Positions 58,545 to 64,000 of a DNA stretch of 64,000 bases are shown piece after piece. The stretch's first letter is position 1. Each line of letters begins with the position of its first letter. Origin of the DNA: Pogostemon cablin (taxonomy: Eukaryota; Streptophyta; Magnoliopsida; Lamiales; Lamiaceae); NCBI GenBank assembly GCA_023678885.1, contig JAHCLQ010000833.1, positions 1-64,000 of the forward strand, given 5' to 3'. The notes below the pieces were generated by a model. That model saw nothing but the letters and a program-made list of their open reading frames with translations, searched no databases and was not told the DNA's origin. The position numbers and the translations under genes were made by a program.

Positions 58545-60133
58545 ATGGAATCACTTTCACAAGTTGAATGGGAAGTAATTGATGTGGGTGATATTGAGGA
58601 AGGGGGGAGAGAAGCATGTCTTGTGGGACGCCGGATCAAAACTGGGATCCCTCAATTCTAATAGAAGCTATTAAAATTGCTTGGAATTCGAAACATGTTA
58701 TGTCATCCAAGTTGGGGGAGTTGGAGCTGATATTTATTCGCTTTAGGGATGTTATTGATAGAAATTGGGTTTTGAAACATCAACCATGGATTTATGAGGG
58801 CTCTCTTTTCACCATAGAAAAGTTTGAAGAAGGAGATCATGAGCAGCTTAATGTCACCATTGAACACGCATCGTTCTGGGCACGGTTATATGATGTACCG
58901 ATTTCATGCATGAATGCATGATCACTTAGGCATTTTGCCAAACAGATTGGCATTCTGGAATCAGTGGACAAGTCGGATGAGGACTTAATGGGCAAGTATA
59001 TGAGGTTTAAGATCTCTCTGGATATCACCAAACCTTTGCTGAGAGGAATCAGTATTCGGGTGAAAGGGGAACAATTTTGGCTTTCTCTCAAGTACGAGTC
59101 ATTGCCAAGTTATTGCTTTTCTTGTGGTACAATTGGCCATTATCACCAGAATTGTCTTAGTTCTGAAATATAGCTCCTGCAAGTTGAGAGCATCTTCCTC
59201 AAAGAAGATATTAGTCAAACATTTGAAACACAAACCAATTACTCTTCCTCATAAAATTATAGAAAACATCTTGTCACGATTACCTGTGAAACATCTTCTC
59301 AGATTGAAGTTGGTTTTCAAACAGTGGAAGGCCACAATCTCGGATCCAAGATTCGCTGAAATACATCTACAGTAGCACAAGAATTCAACCTCCAGATATC
59401 TAGTTGCATGGGAGTCACTCGAGTACCTTGTTGCCAAAATTCAAAACTACCATGCTGAATTTGTGTCTGCAATTTCACATTCAAGTGAATATTCTTTTGA
59501 ATATCAAATTGGTATTCTGTGCCATTATATCTAAAATGGGCTGTGCATGTTAGTCGGGACATTTTGTATGTGCTGTGGAGTCCTTCTTGCAGATCTTACA
59601 AAGAATTAGATTTTCCTGAACCCTTACAAGTCTTTGGTAATTATCGTGGCGCACCATATGGGATTTTTTACAACTCATTGATGAATGATTATAAAGTAGT
59701 AATTGCTGATACAGAACATTACTTAATATATTCCTGCACAAACAACAAATGGGGTGAGTTGAAAGATATAAGATGTACGTTCTCCAAGGACACAACTTTT
59801 GAGCCGCCTGTCTCTTTAAATGGTTCTTGTTTTTGGCTGATGAGTACTCAGATAAATGGATCTCGGAATTGTTCGATCAGTGTTGAGTTTCAGTACGAAA
59901 TAATTTGTTTCGATTGGAAAGATGAAATTTTAAGGAACTGGCTGCACCGGTTGTTAAAGCCGATTTTGACAGCTGTCATCTGACCTCTTGCGGAGGCCAT
60001 CTTTTGTTGTTTGTCACTGACGCCCAGAAGAGACGAGAATTATGAAACAGTTGGAAGGCAATGAAAAAGATTCATGGATTGAGTTTAAGGTGCAATGGCC
60101 TTGTTGCGGTTTGAATTCGCACTTTGGCGCCCC
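58545..60133 (+). pseudogene. DUF4283-zinc knuckle-F-box-FBA pseudogene, copy A'
   Basis: I see no difference from copy A (8082-9670). It shares every lesion: the early frameshift, TGA at 58919-58921, the 11 bp loss after the knuckle, TAG at 59373-59375, and loss of the C-terminus. Because both copies carry the same lesions, these are either older than the duplication or, if the duplication is an artefact, a single real allele. Confidence 0.9.
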
Positions 60134-60787
60134 CAACCGAGATAAATTAAAGATAAATTAATAGCATCGAGATAAGTTCGATTTTTTTAATCACACGTTT
60201 AAATTTCAGAAAAATGCTGCAAAGCAAAAATGTGAAAATAAATTTTTTAAAAAAAAGAGTTTAATTGGAAAATGGTAATCAAATATCTTGTACCATACAT
60301 GTAATATCTACAAATGTGATATCAATATCTCATGATGAAATGACAATTCGCTATGCGGGGACCTCTCGCAGTATTTGTTTGGGTGAATTTCAGCATCATC
60401 TATATATTCTAATAACCTGTAACGACAAGTAAGTGTGCATAAATTTATAAATTAATTAATGGAATTGAATTATTTAAGAAACAATCTACACAAACATGGA
60501 AAAAATAACACATTATATAATTAATAAAAAATATGATACTAAGTGATATCTCGAGAAAAGGTAATACCATCCCACATGACCCTTTCAAGTAAAATTGCTT
60601 TACACAAATTTTTACTCCACTTATAAATCTTGAATAAAATATGCAAATAATACATGTGATCTAATAAAAGAGAGCTCTGCTTTGGAGTTTAGCACCACAA
60701 GAATCCAAGAAACATGTTGTGGTTTAGATTGAAAGCTGGAAGGATAAAGTATGATCTTCTCTAGCTCAACCTACTGTATGACGAACA
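60134..60787. promoter_or_regulatory. Upstream region of the Kunitz gene, right copy
   Basis: Copy of 9671-10324, with the TATA-like CTTATAAATC at about 60620-60629. No gene seen. Confidence 0.4.
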
Positions 60788-61403
60788 ATGAAGACAACAA
60801 ATACTAGTGTGTATGTTGTGTGTTTGTGTGTGATCCTCTCTTTAGCTGCCGGTTCTTTGGAACCGGCACTGGACTCGGATGGAGAGCATGTCCGGGCAGG
60901 AGTGGAGTACATTGTCTCGACGTTTGATTACAATCCCAACGGCGTAGGGCTAACACTAGCCAGCACCAGCAACAAACCATGCCCTCTGGATGTTGTCCAG
61001 GCGGGCAAGGGGGGACCCATTCTATGGCCTCCCGATGACCTTCTACCCGGAGGAAGGCGAGCTCGTGTATCTCTCCAGTGACATAAACATCAAGTTTAAC
61101 GCTTCCACAGTGTGCGCTGACTCCACGGTGTGGAAGGTGGTGCGCGACGACCCTAACGAAGTTGGCGTGGTGTCGACCGGAGGCGTGTTGGGGAAGGAGA
61201 GCTGGTTCAGGATGGAATCAACCGGACTTCTGAATTTTTACTACTTTAAGCATTGCCCCAGGGATGGAAGCTTCTCATGCAGAAACCTTGATATGGACTC
61301 CGACAAGCGTTTGATTGAGCAGAGTAATGACAACCTAGGCTATGTCTTTGCCATTGCCAAAGCTTCGCTTGTGCCATCTGTTATCCAATTCTCAGCAAAA
61401 TAA
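60788..61403 (+). pseudogene. Kunitz inhibitor, right copy, frameshifted
   Basis: The same sequence as 10325-10939 except for one extra G in the run at ~61009-61014 (GGGGGG against GGGGG). This shifts the frame after residue 74 (...VVQAGKG) and gives a stop at 61081; the correct frame continues from ~61010 to the normal TAA at 61403. If real, the copy is dead, losing three of the four cysteines. If it is a homopolymer sequencing error, both copies are intact. Confidence 0.85.
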
Positions 61404-63150
61404 AGAGCTAATGTAAGCTTCAAATAAGTGTTATCAATAATATTTGGATGACATATTTACTTATTCTATCCCCTTAGACTGTTTAGGGTTCATTTCACCA
61501 TACTCCTCGCGTAAACGTTTATGTTCGCATTTTGCACATAGATTAAAATATATAATATATTTAAATGAATAGCGAAGTGAGAGAAATAGTATTTAATGTA
61601 AAGTGGATAGTTGTATTAGTGTTGTGGGCGTCGAATGTCCTGTTACATTTTGATGTTACATTTCCTGTTACACGTGTTAGATGAGCGACACGTGTGCGGA
61701 GGGAAAAATCTCAATCATTCCCCTTAGGGTTGATTGTCAGGGTATAGATTAGTCAATCCTATGTGTCAATCATCCAATGGTTTGTAACAGGAAATGTAAC
61801 ACCAAATGTAACAGGAAATCCGAACCGAGTATTGTGTGTGGGTCTTATGTCAAATTTGTTTTGTGTTTGCTCAAACTTAAAAAAATGTAAATTGAGTAAC
61901 TAAGAAAAAGTGAATTTGCACTTGCTTCATGAATTTGTAGGAATAATTTAAACTTTTAAACAATAAAGTAAATGGTAATATATAAAACAAATTATGAATG
62001 TCAATAAATTCATATATTATATAAATTTCATATACTAAATACATTCATTCCGAAAATATTATTACATTTTAAAAATTAGTGGGTCCTGCAATTATTATTA
62101 TATTTTTTCATGAGTCCACATATTACATTAATACAACTATATATTATATATTAAAATATTATTACTTTCTATCCACTATATATTAAAATATAATATTTCT
62201 TAATTTCCACTCAAGTAAATGTAATAACCATTACAGGAGAGAAGAATATCACATAACTGCCCAGCATTTTAACAATTGGACTTTTAGACTGAATAGGCCG
62301 GTTAACTGACTAGTCTTGAACCTTTGGTCTAAAAGTCAACGCATATTTGTAGGTAAGTGAAAAGGAGCTTTACAGGAAGACCTTGATTAAATTTGGCATT
62401 TTGGCCCAAATGGAAGGTAAAGCCCATAAAGCCTCGTATCTTTAGATTATATTGACTACACCATGATTACCCTGAAATGTGGATTGGACAACGACTAAAA
62501 ATGATCTACCATATCAAAAAGGCCTTGAAATAACACGGGCAAAACACAAAGCCCAAGAAATGATTACCCTTGAAAGTTGATTGGCCAACTAATTTATATT
62601 TAATTTAAAATTAAGCAAATACACGATATTATATTAGGCTGGACTTGCGCGAGACCATGCATTGTTTAGTTGGGCTTTATAATTTGATTTTTGAATTTTT
62701 AATTCAATGTTAAATAATTACCTCGACAAATACCTATAACTTCTAAAGGCCCAATGAACTCATTAATCATAAATGCCTTATGAACACAATGATATATTGA
62801 TTGATCATCACTGAAGAATTAAAACATTTAAATTTAAAAACATTAATTAATATAACATAATCAAGTAGTAAACTCAATCCATATTAAACATAGTACTCAT
62901 GCTTTAGTTCAAATAAGAATTTTTATTGGGGCGTCTATTCGCACCCGAATCACTTAATGTACCCCAAAATAATAAAATAGAGAATATATTCATTACTAAA
63001 CACACCCCAGTTATGACATTTCTACCCTTTAATTTAATCCTTTTCATTAATCCTATTTATTTATACTAAAGACTGAATCCCTAATCTTCACTTTTCACAT
63101 TCTCTTTCCTCTCGAATTCCCTCCCCTATGGATTACATACAATTCAATCC
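61404..63150. other. Intergenic, right copy of 10940-12686
   Basis: The same fold-back element (61638-61818) and AT-rich sequence. No gene seen. Confidence 0.6.
61638..61818. mobile_element. Fold-back (MITE-like) element, right copy
   Basis: Copy of 11174-11354, with inverted arms of TCCTGTTACA/TGTAACAGGA type. Confidence 0.7.
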
Positions 63151-63402
63151 ATGGCTTCCGCGGCGGAGAATTCCGGCAAGAAGATAGTCTTGCGTAGCTC
63201 CAATGGTGAGGTTTTTGAGGTGGAGGAGTCCATGGCCGTCGAGTCTCAAACGATCAAACACGTGAGCGAGGACGATTGTGCCGACAATGTTATTCCTCTT
63301 CCGAACGTCACTGGGAAAATTCTATCCAAAGTCATCGAATATTGCAAGCGCCACGTTGACGCCACCGCATCGGTTACCGTGATCGGTGTGAAATTCACCT
63401 AA
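63151..63402 (+). pseudogene. SKP1-like gene, first part (right copy)
   Basis: The same 83-codon frame as 12687-12938, with [16 protein letters not shown] and [15 protein letters not shown]. Whether a middle piece follows, as at 17703, lies beyond the window. Confidence 0.75.
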
Positions 63403-64000
63403 AATTTTGGGCTTAATTTCATAAATTTAATTGGATTTATTTGGATTTAATTTAATTATTAAGCATGATTTTATTGAAAATACTATTAATTGCTTAATTA
63501 CTTGGAGATAGGTGTTTTTATGTATTTTTGCAGAAAAATGGGTGTTTTTGAGCTTGAAAGAGCGATGGAAGAAATGAGAATTAAATCGGGAGGAAAACGA
63601 GGATAAGGGTTGCGATTGAAAAGACCACAAATTTTGAAGAGGGCTACGAGAATATTTTTTCTGAGTGTTGAGAAATGAAGGAATAGACAATGGCTGAAAG
63701 TGTTGTCTTTTATTGCTGCCAAAGTGTTGTCGTATGCAGGAAACAGGGGAATGCCACTGTAAGAAAAACTCGATAATTCAACTTGGTTGCCCGTGCCTAC
63801 ACCATTTGATTGGTCGTTATAGTCGGGATGATCAATTAAAGAATTTATCGAACCACACGGAGGAAGGTACTTGAGTTTAAGCGATCTCAAGTTTATCGTC
63901 ATTTTATAAGGATGATCGAAAAAGAGGATAAGATGCAAATGAATGCAATTAAACTAATGTAAGAGATAATCTAATGAACTAATCTCTCGATTAAGCTAAT
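63403..64000. other. Downstream of SKP1-like part, start of LTR fragment (right copy)
   Basis: Copy of 12939-13536. LTR-like sequence begins near 63724 and runs off the window. Confidence 0.5.

Larger units (their letters stand above)
50466..64000. repeat. Right copy of the >=13.5 kb near-identical direct repeat
   Basis: This is the second copy of bases 1-13536. It runs to the last base of the window, so its right border is not visible. It begins inside an LTR whose upstream end (50062) and host gene (F-box copy E) are present here but lie off the left edge for the first copy. The simplest reading is a tandem unit of about 50.46 kb. A false duplication in the assembly would look the same. 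Confidence 0.97.

Overview
This is nuclear DNA from a flowering plant, most likely a eudicot. The evidence is AT-rich intergenic sequence, GT-AG introns, F-box/FBA genes, a SKP1-like gene, a plant-type Kunitz inhibitor, Stowaway-type MITEs, L1-type LINE remnants and Ty3/gypsy LTR elements. I cannot name the species from the sequence.

The main structural fact is a very young direct repeat. Bases 1-13536 recur at 50466-64000 with only about ten single-base differences that I could find by eye. Neither outer border is visible, so the window shows about 1.27 turns of a unit of about 50.46 kb (a tandem duplication or an assembly artefact). One turn reads: tail of F-box copy E; F-box copy A carrying a LINE; Kunitz inhibitor; SKP1-like first part; LTR-retroelement debris; SKP1-like second part; F-box copy B; an intact seven-exon, four-module gene on the minus strand; solo and inverted LTRs; a 7.7 kb gag-only Ty3/gypsy element; F-box copies C and D; a truncated LINE; F-box copy E split by an LTR. 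Then the unit starts again.

The most unusual content is the F-box family. Copies A, C, D and E, and the start of B, share one architecture: a DUF4283 domain, a CX2CX4HX4C zinc knuckle, an F-box and an F-box-associated domain. The first two modules are typical of ORF1 of plant LINE retrotransposons. Copies D and E read from knuckle into F-box without a break, so the fusion predates the spread of the family. All visible copies carry stops, frameshifts, deletions or insertions, so this looks like a decayed cluster whose working relative, if any, lies elsewhere. All keep a short non-coding leader exon followed by an intron just before the start codon.

The second unusual item is the minus-strand gene at 21114-23292. 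It is an open seven-exon model with consistent GT-AG sites, all introns in phase 2, built from four copies of a domain of about 100 residues that I do not recognise. The Kunitz inhibitor (left copy) is the only other complete open gene. A SKP1-like gene, whose family bridges F-box proteins to cullin, lies in the same unit but is split and truncated.
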